A stretch of DNA of 64,000 nucleotides, taken from the NCBI GenBank assembly GCA_019112735.1, contig DXIS01000029.1, positions 23,594-87,593 of the forward strand. The letters run 5' to 3'. Shown here one piece after another: positions 41,041-49,732 of this stretch; within the stretch, counting starts at the first letter, position 1, and each line of letters opens with the position of its first letter. This DNA is from Candidatus Mediterraneibacter guildfordensis. Lineage in GTDB: Bacteria > Bacillota > Clostridia > Lachnospirales > Lachnospiraceae. Position numbers and translations under genes: made by a program. The notes below the pieces were generated by a model, which saw only the letters and a list, made by a program, of their open reading frames with translations, had not been told where the DNA came from and searched no databases.

Positions 41041-42906
41041 ATGAGACAAAGCCGATCATTCAAGGAATATGTTGAGAATAACTTCGACAATCAGATCTGG
41101 AAGGAAATTGAAGAGTTTTTGCGCTCGGTTGACCCTTCTGTTCTCGATTTGCGCCTTAACAGAGTCAGCAATGTCGGCGAAATAGAACTTTACGAAACAG
41201 AGCTGCAGTTTGTCGATGTGTCTGACCTCCCTGGTTCTGCTATAGAATTTGATGTGGTTATGGACGCTACGCTCATTGTCCATGATGAGGACCGATATCA
41301 TAACGATGAAACCGAGGCAACTCATCAATGGCTCATGGTTCGCTGCCGTGGGGATCTGGACTGCGGACTAAGCGATCTGGATATTTATGCTGTCCTTGTG
41401 TATAACAGCCGTAACCGTCAGAGGCGCCCTATGTCCAATGCGCTCGTGCCAATCATCTATAAAGATAATCTTGAAAAAGAAGCCGAGGTGTTCCTGCGAA
41501 AGTACTACAAAGAGGCCCTCCTACAGCCGATGTGGGTCGATCCATCCGAACTGGCAAAGCGGATGAAACTCACAGTGATTCGACATCGCATATCGAAGGA
41601 CATGAACGTTTTCGGGCAGATCTATTTTCGTGAAACGGACGCTAAACTGTATGACGGAGAGAAAGAGGCGGAGACGGTAAAACACGTCAGGCCAGGAACC
41701 GTTATTGTTGACCCGTCTGTGGCTTTCCAGCGAAATCTTGGAGCTTACAATAATACTATTGTTCATGAATGTGTTCATTGGGAACTTCATAGGAAGGCAT
41801 TTGCGCTGGAACAGCTATATAACGAGAATGCAAGCCAGATTAAGTGTAAGGTAGTTGGCGGTGTAGAAGGCCCAAATAATGACGATACCAAATGGATGGA
41901 GTGGCAGGCGAACGCCCTTGCTCCCCGCATCCAAATGCCGCTTGCCATGTTCAAGCGGCAGGCATCTGCGATGATCCGGAAATACCGCGATGAACTGGGC
42001 ATTTTTGAACTGTGTGAGTTGATGCCCTTTGTTATCGAGGAATTGGCGACATTCTTTATGGTTTCCCGGACTGCAGCTAAACTGCGTATGATTGACGCCG
42101 GGTATGAGGAAGCGGCGGGAGCCTTTATCTACATAGACGGACATTATGTAAAGCCACACGCCTATAAGAAAGGCTCAATCAAGCATAATCAGACTTATTC
42201 CATTCCGGCACAGGAAGCGGCAATCCAGAGCCTTGTTAACCCAAAGCTGAAAGATGCCGGACACTATGTTTATATCGATTCGCACTTTGTTCTGAACCAT
42301 CCAAGGTATGTGTATCAGAATGAAACTGGCGAGACTTTGATGACTGACTACGCTCGGTATCATGTGGATGAGTGCTGTCTGGCATTTGATCTCTCTATCC
42401 GTGGAAAGGTTGAGGAACGCTATCATCGGGAATGTTTCCTAAACCGTGACAAAGGTTCTCCTATTGATTTTGAAATTGTATATAAAGGAGAAAACGGTGA
42501 GCTGGATGCGGAAAGCCGGAAGAAATTTATCCGTGACACAGTTATGGAGGAGGCCAGAGTCTTGGATGCGCTTCCCAATAATTATACAAAAGCGTGGAAA
42601 GAACTGCTAAAATGGAGGGGTATCTCCCAAGCAGAACTGTCCCGCAGGACAATGATCACCGAAAAGACTATCGGGAATATAATTAACGGCGAAACGTCGG
42701 GAACACTTAATAATGTGGTGCTAATGTGTCTGGCTGCTCATCTTCCCTGGGATATGAGCAATTATTTGATTCAGCGCTCTGGGCATCAATTTCGATTCAG
42801 TAACGACGATCACATTTGGTATCGTTTTGTGCTTATGCACATGAACTCAAAGGAGATACCAGAAATACAGTCGTTCCTGCAGGAGCAGGGTGCAAGTCCG
42901 CTGTAA
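41041..42906 (+). CDS. ImmA/IrrE-type metallo-endopeptidase with C-terminal helix-turn-helix
   Basis: A 621-aa protein. The zinc-peptidase motif HECVHWELH gives HExxH at residues 242-246. The N-terminal 220 residues are of no family I recognise. The middle part (about 270-500) includes EWQANALAPRIQMP, the downstream acidic helix expected for ImmA/IrrE proteases, plus a Cys/His-containing region (DECCLAFD). Residues about 520-575 form an XRE-like helix-turn-helix (RGISQAELSRRTMITEKTIGN, shown in part). ImmA/IrrE proteins cleave repressors such as ImmR or DdrO. Fusion of protease and DNA-binding parts next to an R-M system suggests control of, or response to, that system. Confidence 0.8.
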   Translation: MRQSRSFKEYVENNFDNQIWKEIEEFLRSVDPSVLDLRLNRVSNVGEIELYETELQFVDVSDLPGSAIEFDVVMDATLIVHDEDRYHNDETEATHQWLMVRCRGDLDCGLSDLDIYAVLVYNSRNRQRRPMSNALVPIIYKDNLEKEAEVFLRKYYKEALLQPMWVDPSELAKRMKLTVIRHRISKDMNVFGQIYFRETDAKLYDGEKEAETVKHVRPGTVIVDPSVAFQRNLGAYNNTIVHECVHWELHRKAFALEQLYNENASQIKCKVVGGVEGPNNDDTKWMEWQANALAPRIQMPLAMFKRQASAMIRKYRDELGIFELCELMPFVIEELATFFMVSRTAAKLRMIDAGYEEAAGAFIYIDGHYVKPHAYKKGSIKHNQTYSIPAQEAAIQSLVNPKLKDAGHYVYIDSHFVLNHPRYVYQNETGETLMTDYARYHVDECCLAFDLSIRGKVEERYHRECFLNRDKGSPIDFEIVYKGENGELDAESRKKFIRDTVMEEARVLDALPNNYTKAWKELLKWRGISQAELSRRTMITEKTIGNIINGETSGTLNNVVLMCLAAHLPWDMSNYLIQRSGHQFRFSNDDHIWYRFVLMHMNSKEIPEIQSFLQEQGASPL

Positions 42907-42940
42907 ATCCCCAAAATCCACATTTTAACAGGAGCCAGAG

Positions 42941-43588
42941 ATGAAAATAGAGATTGAAAAGAATTTCCCTCAGTATTTTAAGCCAGCCTATCCGGAAGAA
43001 TTTGAATTGTTTTCCCATTTTGAAGTAACGGCGGGCATACCAACCGTTTTGTTTGCCATCACTACTTGGAAAGAGAACGGCAAACCGAATGTGTGCTTTC
43101 ATTCGTGGAGTTGCTTTCACGGGGATAAGACCGCTTTCTTTGCTGTGATGGGCAACTTATATCAGCATACTCACACCTATGCTAATATCCAAAGGGAAAA
43201 ATGTTTTTGCATCAACTTCCTTCCGATAAGTTATTATGATAATTTGGTGAACACCATTCATCACAACGAAATAGACGATGACGAATTTGTAGAAGGAGGT
43301 TTTACGGTTTCCAGTGCAAAAACTATTCACGCACCTGTAATCAATGAGGCGTTTCTTACTATGGAATGCACCCTGAAAGAAGTGCAGGATTTAAGCGGTG
43401 CGGGAATAACTGCTATGGTGATCGGGCAAGTGCAGCATATTTCTGTGGAGGAAGTGTATGCGCAGGGGTATGAACAGAGATATGGCAAAGACGGATTTAT
43501 GCTGCTTGTTCCTGCACCGCAGGACCTTATCACCGGGGAGCCGAATCAGTCGGCGATTGCGACCGTGCATATTGAGAAATACGACTGA
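42941..43588 (+). CDS. Flavin reductase-like (FMN-binding split barrel) protein
   Basis: A 215-aa cytoplasmic protein resembling flavin reductase/DIM6-NTAB proteins, which bind FMN and reduce flavins or small substrates. Typical parts: FHSWSCFHGDKTAFFAVMG-like strand region (quoted in part), CFCINFLPISYYDNL, and DEFVEGGFTVSSAKTIHAPVI. Start supported by AGGAG 9 bases upstream. First of nine small same-strand genes (42941-46623) in the AT-rich island. Substrate not known. Confidence 0.8.
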   Translation: MKIEIEKNFPQYFKPAYPEEFELFSHFEVTAGIPTVLFAITTWKENGKPNVCFHSWSCFHGDKTAFFAVMGNLYQHTHTYANIQREKCFCINFLPISYYDNLVNTIHHNEIDDDEFVEGGFTVSSAKTIHAPVINEAFLTMECTLKEVQDLSGAGITAMVIGQVQHISVEEVYAQGYEQRYGKDGFMLLVPAPQDLITGEPNQSAIATVHIEKYD

Positions 43589-43606
43589 TTTAAGGAGAGT
43601 ACGGAA

Positions 43607-44002
43607 ATGGCGACTTCAAATATAAAAGCGCTGATCCCCGGCGAACTTCGCCAAGTGTGGGATTTTGTTTTAGACATTGAGAATTACGCTGCTTGGAGAA
43701 GTGATTTGAGTAAAACAGAAGTTATCAGTGATAAGCAATTTATCGAATATACCAAAGATGGCTACCCTACGACATTTACAGTGACTCTTGTCGAGCCATA
43801 TAGACGATGGGAATTTGATATGGAAAACAGCAATATGAAAGGTCATTGGATTGGTATTTTCACTGCCAAAACCGATGAAACAGAGATAGATTTCACGGAG
43901 TGCGTGGAAGCAAAGAAATTATTGATGAAGCCCTTTGTGAAGTCGTACCTGAAAAAGCAGCAGATACAATTTGTTGCGGATATAATGAAAAATTATTCTT
44001 AA
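43607..44002 (+). CDS. SRPBCC (polyketide cyclase/START-like) protein
   Basis: A 131-aa single-domain protein with the helix-grip ligand-binding fold: IKALIPGELRQVWDFVLDIENY near the N-terminus and a long C-terminal helix (MKPFVKSYLKKQQIQFVAD). The family binds hydrophobic ligands; no catalytic residues can be assigned. AAGGAG precedes the ATG; 18 bases after the flavin reductase-like gene. Confidence 0.8.
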   Translation: MATSNIKALIPGELRQVWDFVLDIENYAAWRSDLSKTEVISDKQFIEYTKDGYPTTFTVTLVEPYRRWEFDMENSNMKGHWIGIFTAKTDETEIDFTECVEAKKLLMKPFVKSYLKKQQIQFVADIMKNYS

Positions 44003-44030
44003 AGAGTCATACATAGAAAGGCGGTTTATT

Positions 44031-44213
44031 ATGAAGAAGTATGAGTATATGACAGTTGATTTAAGCGCAGAGCCATCGTTTAATGTTCATATTAAGCTGG
44101 AACGGTATATTGAGAAGCTCAATGAATATGGAAAACAAGGCTGGCGTTTGATTTCCGGAACTGATGACTGGAAGTATTCGATCTTTGAGCGTGAAATTGA
44201 TGATGAAAAATAA
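44031..44213 (+). CDS. DUF4177 domain protein
   Basis: A 60-aa protein matching DUF4177: it begins MKKYEYMTVDL and has the LNEYGKQGWRLISG signature, ending with a basic/acidic strand. The family is uncharacterised. Ribosome binding site AAAGGCGG upstream. Part of the small-gene cargo cluster. Confidence 0.75.
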   Translation: MKKYEYMTVDLSAEPSFNVHIKLERYIEKLNEYGKQGWRLISGTDDWKYSIFEREIDDEK

Positions 44214-44233
44214 CAAACAGGAGGCGTATACTT

Positions 44234-44563
44234 ATGAAAGATATGATTGGATACTGTGGGCTGGACTGCGAAAAATGCGACGCATACCTTGCGACCGTCA
44301 ATAACGATCAAGCCCTGCGGGAGAAAACGGCAAAATTATGGGCAGAGTTAAATAACGCTCCCATTCTGCCGGAACATATCAACTGTGAGGGCTGTCGTGT
44401 GAACGGAGCGAAAACAGTATTTTGTGAGCATATGTGCGAAATCCGGAAATGTGCTTTGAAAAAAGGAGTTTCCACTTGCGGCGACTGTCCGGAATTAGAA
44501 ACCTGCCCCACTATTGGGGAGATCCTCGAAAATAATCCGTCTGCTTTGGAGAATTTGAAATGA
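44234..44563 (+). CDS. DUF3795 cysteine-rich protein
   Basis: A 109-aa protein with about eleven cysteines: YCGLDCEKCDAY at the N-terminus, CEGC, CEHMCEIRKC and CGDCPELETC. This matches DUF3795, a presumed zinc-binding family without known function, common in clostridia. GGAGG lies upstream of the ATG. Located in the accessory island. Confidence 0.8.
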   Translation: MKDMIGYCGLDCEKCDAYLATVNNDQALREKTAKLWAELNNAPILPEHINCEGCRVNGAKTVFCEHMCEIRKCALKKGVSTCGDCPELETCPTIGEILENNPSALENLK

Positions 44564-44606
44564 TAGAATACATAGAGTAACAAATTGGAATTTGGAGGTT
44601 CAAATT

Positions 44607-44789
44607 ATGTGGGAAGAATTAGGAATCAGTGGTGGAACTGCAATCATTATTTTGATTGCATTGTACTTTATTGTGAAATGGGCAGTAAAAAACGGTGTAA
44701 AAGAAGCGTATAAGGATATTACTGGAAAGAAAACAGCTGAGGATACTGAAATTGAAATGGCACTCGGACTTGACACTAAAGATAAGTAA
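44607..44789 (+). CDS. Small single-pass membrane protein
   Basis: A 60-aa protein with one hydrophobic helix (GTAIIILIALYFIVKWAV, about residues 10-27) and a charged tail. The start at 44607 follows GGAGG (44594-44598) by 8 bases. I do not recognise a family. Confidence 0.6.
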   Translation: MWEELGISGGTAIIILIALYFIVKWAVKNGVKEAYKDITGKKTAEDTEIEMALGLDTKDK

Positions 44790-44813
44790 ATCCTAATTTA
44801 CGGAGGAGATACA

Positions 44814-45227
44814 GTGCTTGAAAATATACCTACTCAATCAACTATGACTGAATTGCTCGGACAACCTTTGTTTGAGGTTTGGCAAGAGCTGTGTTCGGTG
44901 ATTGATGAAAAATACGATATGGAACGGCTATGGAACACAGGCGGTAAGAACTGGACTTACGAATATAAGTACCGCAGAGGTGGCAAAACGCTTTGCAGTC
45001 TATATGCAAAAAGGAATTGCGTTGGTTTTATGATTATTTTCGGAAAAGACGAAAGAGCAAAATTTGAAGATATAAGAGATACGCTTTCTGACTCTGTTTG
45101 CAGGCGATATGATGAAGCACAGACATATCGTGATGGGAAATGGGTAATGTTTGAGCCAACCAATACTTCTGAATTTGATGACTTTATGAAGCTGCTGGCT
45201 ATTAAAAGAAAGCCCAATCGGAAATAG
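44814..45227 (+). CDS. DUF3788 family protein (GTG start)
   Basis: A 137-aa protein of the DUF3788 family: YDMERLWNTGGKNWTYEYKY, then RRGGKTLCSLYAK, GFMIIFGKDERAKFE and the YRDGKWVMFE strand. Function unknown; some members sit near ligand-binding or heavy-metal-response genes. The start codon is GTG at 44814, 5 bases after GGAGGAGA; no ATG lies near. Confidence 0.8.
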   Translation: MLENIPTQSTMTELLGQPLFEVWQELCSVIDEKYDMERLWNTGGKNWTYEYKYRRGGKTLCSLYAKRNCVGFMIIFGKDERAKFEDIRDTLSDSVCRRYDEAQTYRDGKWVMFEPTNTSEFDDFMKLLAIKRKPNRK

Positions 45228-45251
45228 TAATGAGAATATCGGGAGGAAAAA

Positions 45252-45710
45252 ATGAAATTAAAAAACCCTATGCTGGTAGTAACAGATATAGACAGATCAG
45301 TTGAATTTTATAAAAAAGTCTTTGGACTTCATATCATTATGGACTTTGGAGCAAATAAGACTCTGACAGGCGGTTTAGCCCTACAAACGGCTGAAACATA
45401 TAAGGAATTTATCAGTACAAATGACATTTCTTTTGGCGGCAACAACTTTGAGCTTTATTTTGAGGAAGATGATTTTGACAAATTTGCGGATAAGCTGAAA
45501 GAATATGATATTGAATATGTCCACCCGATTATAGAACATTCGTGGGGGCAGAGAGTCGTTCGCTTCTATGATCCGGACAAACATATTATCGAAGTCGGAG
45601 AGAATATGAAGGTTGTATGCAAGCGCTTCTTGGATAGCGGAATGACGCCGGAACAGGTTGCAGAACGAATGAATGTACCTATGAAATTTATAAATGCCTG
45701 TATGCGATAA
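45252..45710 (+). CDS. Glyoxalase/VOC superfamily protein
   Basis: A 152-aa protein with the vicinal-oxygen-chelate fold: KLKNPMLVVTDIDRSVEFYKKVFGL starts the domain (part quoted), and HSWGQRVVRFYDPDKHIIEVGE is the metal-site strand with a Glu ligand. VOC proteins include glyoxalases, fosfomycin and bleomycin resistance proteins. A C-terminal helical tail (about 120-152) is unusual. GGAGG upstream. Which reaction, if any, is not known. Confidence 0.85.
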   Translation: MKLKNPMLVVTDIDRSVEFYKKVFGLHIIMDFGANKTLTGGLALQTAETYKEFISTNDISFGGNNFELYFEEDDFDKFADKLKEYDIEYVHPIIEHSWGQRVVRFYDPDKHIIEVGENMKVVCKRFLDSGMTPEQVAERMNVPMKFINACMR

Positions 45711-45737
45711 AATAACTGTTTTATAAGGAGTAAAGAA

Positions 45738-46373
45738 ATGGCTTTTGATTACAAGAAAGAATACAGGGAATTTTATATGCCGAAGAACAAGCCCAGTATC
45801 ATAGAGATTCCGAAAATGAACTACATCGCAGTCCGGGGAAAAGGCAATCCCAATGAGGAAAATGGGGAGTATAAAAGCTCAATCGGCTTGTTATATGGAA
45901 TTGCCTTTACTATAAAGATGAGCTACAAGGGAACCCATAAGATCGAGGGCTTCTTTGAGTATGTAGTGCCGCCCCTTGAAGGGCTTTGGTGGCAGGAAAA
46001 TACGCAGGGACTTGATTATGCCAGAAAAGAAGATATGCACTTTATCTCTATGATCCGGCTGCCGGATTTCGTAACGAAGGAAGATTTTGAGTGGGCAGTT
46101 CAGGAAGCGACGAAAAAGAAAAAGCAGGATTTTTCAAAAGTCGAGTTCTTTCCTTATGATGAGGGATTATGTGTTCAGTGTATGCACATCGGCTCTTATG
46201 ATGATGAGCCTGCCACTGTTGATTTAATGCACGACTATATGAAAGAGAATGGGTACGAACTGGATATTACGGATACAAGATACCATCACGAAATCTATCT
46301 GAGCGATCCGAGAAAATGTGATGTGAGCAGGCTGAAAACGGTCGTGCGCCACCCGATCCGGAAAGCGGAGTAA
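45738..46373 (+). CDS. GyrI-like small-molecule-binding domain protein
   Basis: A 211-aa protein of the SAV2555/GyrI-like type: MAFDYKKEYREFYMPK, MNYIAVRGKGNPN, LYGIAFTIKMSYKG, then the conserved PLEGLWW and a C-terminal YHHEIYLSDPRK strand. This family binds or hydrolyses hydrophobic compounds and is often next to drug-resistance genes. AAGGAG upstream. It may protect against toxic compounds, an inference from family only. Confidence 0.85.
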   Translation: MAFDYKKEYREFYMPKNKPSIIEIPKMNYIAVRGKGNPNEENGEYKSSIGLLYGIAFTIKMSYKGTHKIEGFFEYVVPPLEGLWWQENTQGLDYARKEDMHFISMIRLPDFVTKEDFEWAVQEATKKKKQDFSKVEFFPYDEGLCVQCMHIGSYDDEPATVDLMHDYMKENGYELDITDTRYHHEIYLSDPRKCDVSRLKTVVRHPIRKAE

Positions 46374-46425
46374 TCGGAGGAGTAATATCCTGTTGAAATA
46401 AAGGCAAGGCGAAAGGAGAACGCTT

Positions 46426-46623
46426 ATGGAGGAATTGAAAACTATCATGCAGAAATTTGCTGCGTCAGGTTGGGACTTAATAGCTGACCCGGCGCGGGAA
46501 TGGCTGGACGGAAAATCCAATAAAGACACTTTGGTATCAGCAATCAAACAGGCGGATGAAGAATGTGGGAACTGCGGATGTGAGTTGGATCAGTTGTATA
46601 AAAGAGCATTAGAACTTCTTTGA
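46426..46623 (+). CDS. Small hypothetical protein
   Basis: A 65-aa mainly helical acidic protein with a CGNCGCE cluster near residue 47-53 that could bind metal. AAGGAG lies 7-8 bases before the ATG, so expression is likely. I do not recognise the family. Last gene of the cargo cluster, before a terminator. Confidence 0.6.
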   Translation: MEELKTIMQKFAASGWDLIADPAREWLDGKSNKDTLVSAIKQADEECGNCGCELDQLYKRALELL

Positions 46624-46732
46624 AGCAGGAGAGGTACCTGCGTGGGGAAATTCACTCTGAAATTTTTCTCGCCGACATTAAAAACATGGAAATCCGATTA
46701 CCATGCTCAAAATAACATAAAAAGCGTCTAAC

Positions 46733-46777
46733 AGAGCCATATGTGACCTTAATGGTCATGTATGGCTCTATTTTTTT
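46733..46777 (+). terminator. Intrinsic terminator closing the accessory island
   Basis: Stem AGAGCCATA/TATGGCTCT with inner TGACC/GGTCA pairs, followed by seven T (46771-46777). Base composition turns GC-richer after it. Confidence 0.85.
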
Positions 46778-47092
46778 GCCCATTTTCCGGGCCTTTGAGG
46801 GCAAAACATAGAAATGTGCTTACAATTCCGTATCCTGCACGAAGCGGCTAAAATGGAATTATCAAAGGGAACACCTTTGAAATAAATCAAATCCGCTTTG
46901 TGAAGTACGCGCGTTAAGCAGAGCGGTGGATACATACGGAAGTCTGAAACTGGCGTTAGTGCGCTGGGTCAGGAAAATCCGATGTCCACCGTTTTCTCGC
47001 CATGCCATCACAAGGCTGCCGGAGTCGGTGTGTCATCAGATGCACCGGCTTTCTTCGTGTCCACCGCTCGATGAGCGGTGAAAGGACACGAA
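46778..47092. other. Gene-free leader of the phage sigma-like gene
   Basis: No gene seen. Contains a small inverted repeat CAAAGG/CCTTTG (about 46864-46880), a GCCGG/CCGGC hairpin near 47018-47050, and at 47054-47092 a nested hairpin: TTCGTGTCC pairs with GGACACGAA outside ACCGCTC/GAGCGGT. The outer right arm contains the ribosome binding site of the next gene. Confidence 0.5.
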
Positions 47093-47698
47093 ATGAAAGC
47101 AAACCAGAGTAATGCAGAGTCAAAGAAATTCCAGATCCCGATGATGGTAACCGATGAGGTCATCGGCGATTTCGGTATTAAGCCGGAGGAAGTCACTTGG
47201 CGGCGCATCGGCAACCGCAAGTGCCGGGTGGTTATGGTGGATGCTACCGAAGAAGAGTACAAGGCGTATATGGCGCCGATCTGGGCGGAAATCAAACGGG
47301 AAGACCGGTATGGCCGCTGCATGGTCAAGGGCAAAAACGGCAAGCTGATCCGCTGCCCGGAGAGTAACCGCTGTGAGGAGTGCAAGCATTTCTCGGAGGC
47401 CAACCGTAAGCGGAATAAGCCCGCCTCCCTCTCCGTACTGATGGATGAGGGTGCGGAGCCGATTGCCGAAGGGTCATATGAGGATGATGTGATTTATGAG
47501 ACCATCCTGGAAGATCTTATCTCCATGCTGACAGAAATCAAACCGAAGTATGGTAGGATCTTCCGTCTGCTCTATGACGGAGCCACTCAGCAGGAGATGG
47601 CGGACGAGCTGGGCATCAAGCAGCGGACGGTGTCGGATGACATTAAAAAAATCCGCAGCCTGGTGCAGCCGTTGGTAAAGGACATCTTCAACCGCTAA
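47093..47698 (+). CDS. Sigma-70 region 4-like transcription factor of a mobile element
   Basis: A 201-aa protein. The C-terminal third has a sigma-type helix-turn-helix: YGRIFRLLYDGATQQEMADEL then KQRTVSDDIKKIRSLVQP. The middle has CPESNRCEECKHF, a cysteine cluster often seen in such element-borne sigma-like proteins. The start at 47093 follows AAAGGA (47081-47086) by 6 bases; the GTG at 47078 is less likely. It probably directs expression of element genes. Its ribosome binding site lies in a hairpin arm, suggesting translational control. Confidence 0.8.
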   Translation: MKANQSNAESKKFQIPMMVTDEVIGDFGIKPEEVTWRRIGNRKCRVVMVDATEEEYKAYMAPIWAEIKREDRYGRCMVKGKNGKLIRCPESNRCEECKHFSEANRKRNKPASLSVLMDEGAEPIAEGSYEDDVIYETILEDLISMLTEIKPKYGRIFRLLYDGATQQEMADELGIKQRTVSDDIKKIRSLVQPLVKDIFNR

Positions 47699-47741
47699 AA
47701 AAGCGGGCGGTGCTTATCATCACGATAGGCACCGCCTTTTT
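47697..47741. terminator. Bidirectional terminator between sigma-like gene and polA
   Basis: A 13-bp stem (47706-47718 with 47724-47736: GGCGGTGC...GCACCGCC) flanked by A6 on the left and T5 on the right, so it works for both converging transcripts. Confidence 0.9.
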
Positions 47742-49732
47742 CAGTCCTTCTTGTAAAACATGGTTACATAGCCATCCGCCCGAAGATTCAGCCCCTCTAT
47801 CCACGGCGGTGTCCTCCCCATCTGATCGCATACGGCGTCCAGGGAGACATCCATGCCGCACTCAATGATTAACTCATCGTGGACATGGCCGACAATAAAG
47901 CAGTGGGACAGCGTCCGTATGGCATACATGAGGATATCTCTTGAAATCGCCTGAACGATATTCTCCGTGAATTTCGGGCCGTAGGATTCGATGCGCTCCC
48001 ACGTCTTTGTGCTGCCGACGCCCTCATAGGTGACGGAATCACCGCCGAACTTGTTTGTCCCCATCTTCGGCTTCACATAGCAGAGCTGGCGGCCGGATGG
48101 CAGAACGATGAACAGCATCCCGCTGCGGTAACGGAACCGGATGCCGTGCGTCTCTGTGTCCAGCCACTGGCGGACGGTGGTTTTCACCGCATTGTCCACA
48201 TCCCACCAAAGCTGCACGATGTTCGGATTGGAGGTGCGCCACGCATCCACAAGGGGCTGGAGTTCCTCCTCGGAAAGCCCCATTTCCAGTGCGCCTATCG
48301 ACTTGAGGGCGCCTACCGATCCGCCGTATCCCAAGGCCAGCTCGGCGATTTTGCCTTTCTGCCTGAGATGTGCGTTCTGCCCATGTTTTTCCACCGGCAC
48401 ATGGAACATGGCGGAGGCGCTGGCGCAGTAGATGTCGCCGTTCTCCGCAAAGACCTTCAGCCGCCAGGACTCGCCGGCCAAAAACGAAAGTACACGGGCT
48501 TCGATAGCGGAAAAGTCAGAAACGATGAATTTGTATCCATTCCTCGGCACAAACGCCGTGCGGATGAGTTCCGACAGGACTTCCGGCACGGAGTCATACA
48601 GTGCAGAGAGCATGGAGTAATTCCCGGAACGAACAAGGCTTCTCGCATCTTCCAGATGTGTCATGTGGTTTTGGGGGAGGTTTTGTAACTGAATCAGCCT
48701 GCCCGCCCAGCGGCCGCTGCGGTTGGCCCCATAAAACTGGAACATCCCTCTTGCCCTGCCGTCCGCGCATACGGCGTTCTGCATGGCCTGGTACTTCTTC
48801 ACAGAGGATTTGGCAAGCTGCCGGCGCAGCTCCAACACTTCGGCAAGCTCCGGCGGCGCGGTTTTCAGCAGTTCCTTCACGGCTTTCTTGTCCAGGGAGT
48901 CCACCTCAAGACCGTGTTTTGTGAGCCATTCCTTCATCTGCTGGACGGAGTTTGGGTTTTCCAGGGCAGTGAGCTGCCGCATCTTTGCGGAGAGTTCTTC
49001 CCTGGAACGCTCATCAATGGCGATGGCCTGTTCCACCAGCGCCATGTCAAGCTGTATGCCCCGGTCGTTGATCTCCTGGTCGAGATGGTATTCCTCCCAT
49101 AGGAAATCCGGCACGGGGAATTTCGACAGCTTCTGCTGGATCGCCATTTCGGTTTCCACATCCCGCTTGTTATACGCGATGAAGGTTGACCACTTCACCG
49201 GGTCATGCTCCGGGAGGTTGCGCGTCCTGCCGCCGTTGGCCTTGGTAGGCTTGCAGGGGACGCAGAAATAGCGGATGAGCGCCTTTCCCTCAGCCATCTT
49301 CTGATTTTCCAGCTTCAGGACTTTGCCGATTCCCTCCAGAGAGAGGGGCAGCCCCATGTATGCGCCCCATACCAGGGAGCAGCGCCAGGAGGACGGGTCA
49401 AGGTAATTTCGGATGGTGTCCTCCTCTATGCTGTAGGAGGAGAAGTGCTGCGGATAGTTCCGTCTCAACCAGACGGAAAGGCAGACCCGCTCGAAAGACG
49501 CATTGTACGCCCACTTGATGACGGAATCGTCTGAGAGGGCTTTGATAATTTCCTCCGGCACAGTGTCGCCGGATGCCAGGTCATATACGGTGACCTCGCC
49601 GCCGTCCACAGACACGCCAAAGAGCAGGATTTCAAAATCAGGGGACTCGGCGTATTTATACACGCCGCATTTTTTCAGATCGACACTGGAGAATGACTCA
49701 ATATCAATTTCTAAACTTGTTATTTCAGCCAT
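47741..49732 (-). CDS. Phage-type DNA polymerase I (family A) with 3'-5' exonuclease
   Basis: A 663-aa replicative polymerase of a phage or element. N-terminal exonuclease: LEIDIESFSSVDL carries the DxE metal ligands. Polymerase motif A FIVSDFSAIEARVLSFLAGE (partly quoted), motif B region KGKIAELALGYGGSVGAL, and motif C VGHVHDELIIE. The 5'-nuclease domain of host PolA is absent. The start at 49732 follows GGGAGG; a longer frame to 49804 overlaps the HNH gene further and lacks a site. It overlaps the HNH stop by 13 bases. Last gene of the leftward replication block. Confidence 0.92.
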   Translation of the reverse strand: MAEITSLEIDIESFSSVDLKKCGVYKYAESPDFEILLFGVSVDGGEVTVYDLASGDTVPEEIIKALSDDSVIKWAYNASFERVCLSVWLRRNYPQHFSSYSIEEDTIRNYLDPSSWRCSLVWGAYMGLPLSLEGIGKVLKLENQKMAEGKALIRYFCVPCKPTKANGGRTRNLPEHDPVKWSTFIAYNKRDVETEMAIQQKLSKFPVPDFLWEEYHLDQEINDRGIQLDMALVEQAIAIDERSREELSAKMRQLTALENPNSVQQMKEWLTKHGLEVDSLDKKAVKELLKTAPPELAEVLELRRQLAKSSVKKYQAMQNAVCADGRARGMFQFYGANRSGRWAGRLIQLQNLPQNHMTHLEDARSLVRSGNYSMLSALYDSVPEVLSELIRTAFVPRNGYKFIVSDFSAIEARVLSFLAGESWRLKVFAENGDIYCASASAMFHVPVEKHGQNAHLRQKGKIAELALGYGGSVGALKSIGALEMGLSEEELQPLVDAWRTSNPNIVQLWWDVDNAVKTTVRQWLDTETHGIRFRYRSGMLFIVLPSGRQLCYVKPKMGTNKFGGDSVTYEGVGSTKTWERIESYGPKFTENIVQAISRDILMYAIRTLSHCFIVGHVHDELIIECGMDVSLDAVCDQMGRTPPWIEGLNLRADGYVTMFYKKD

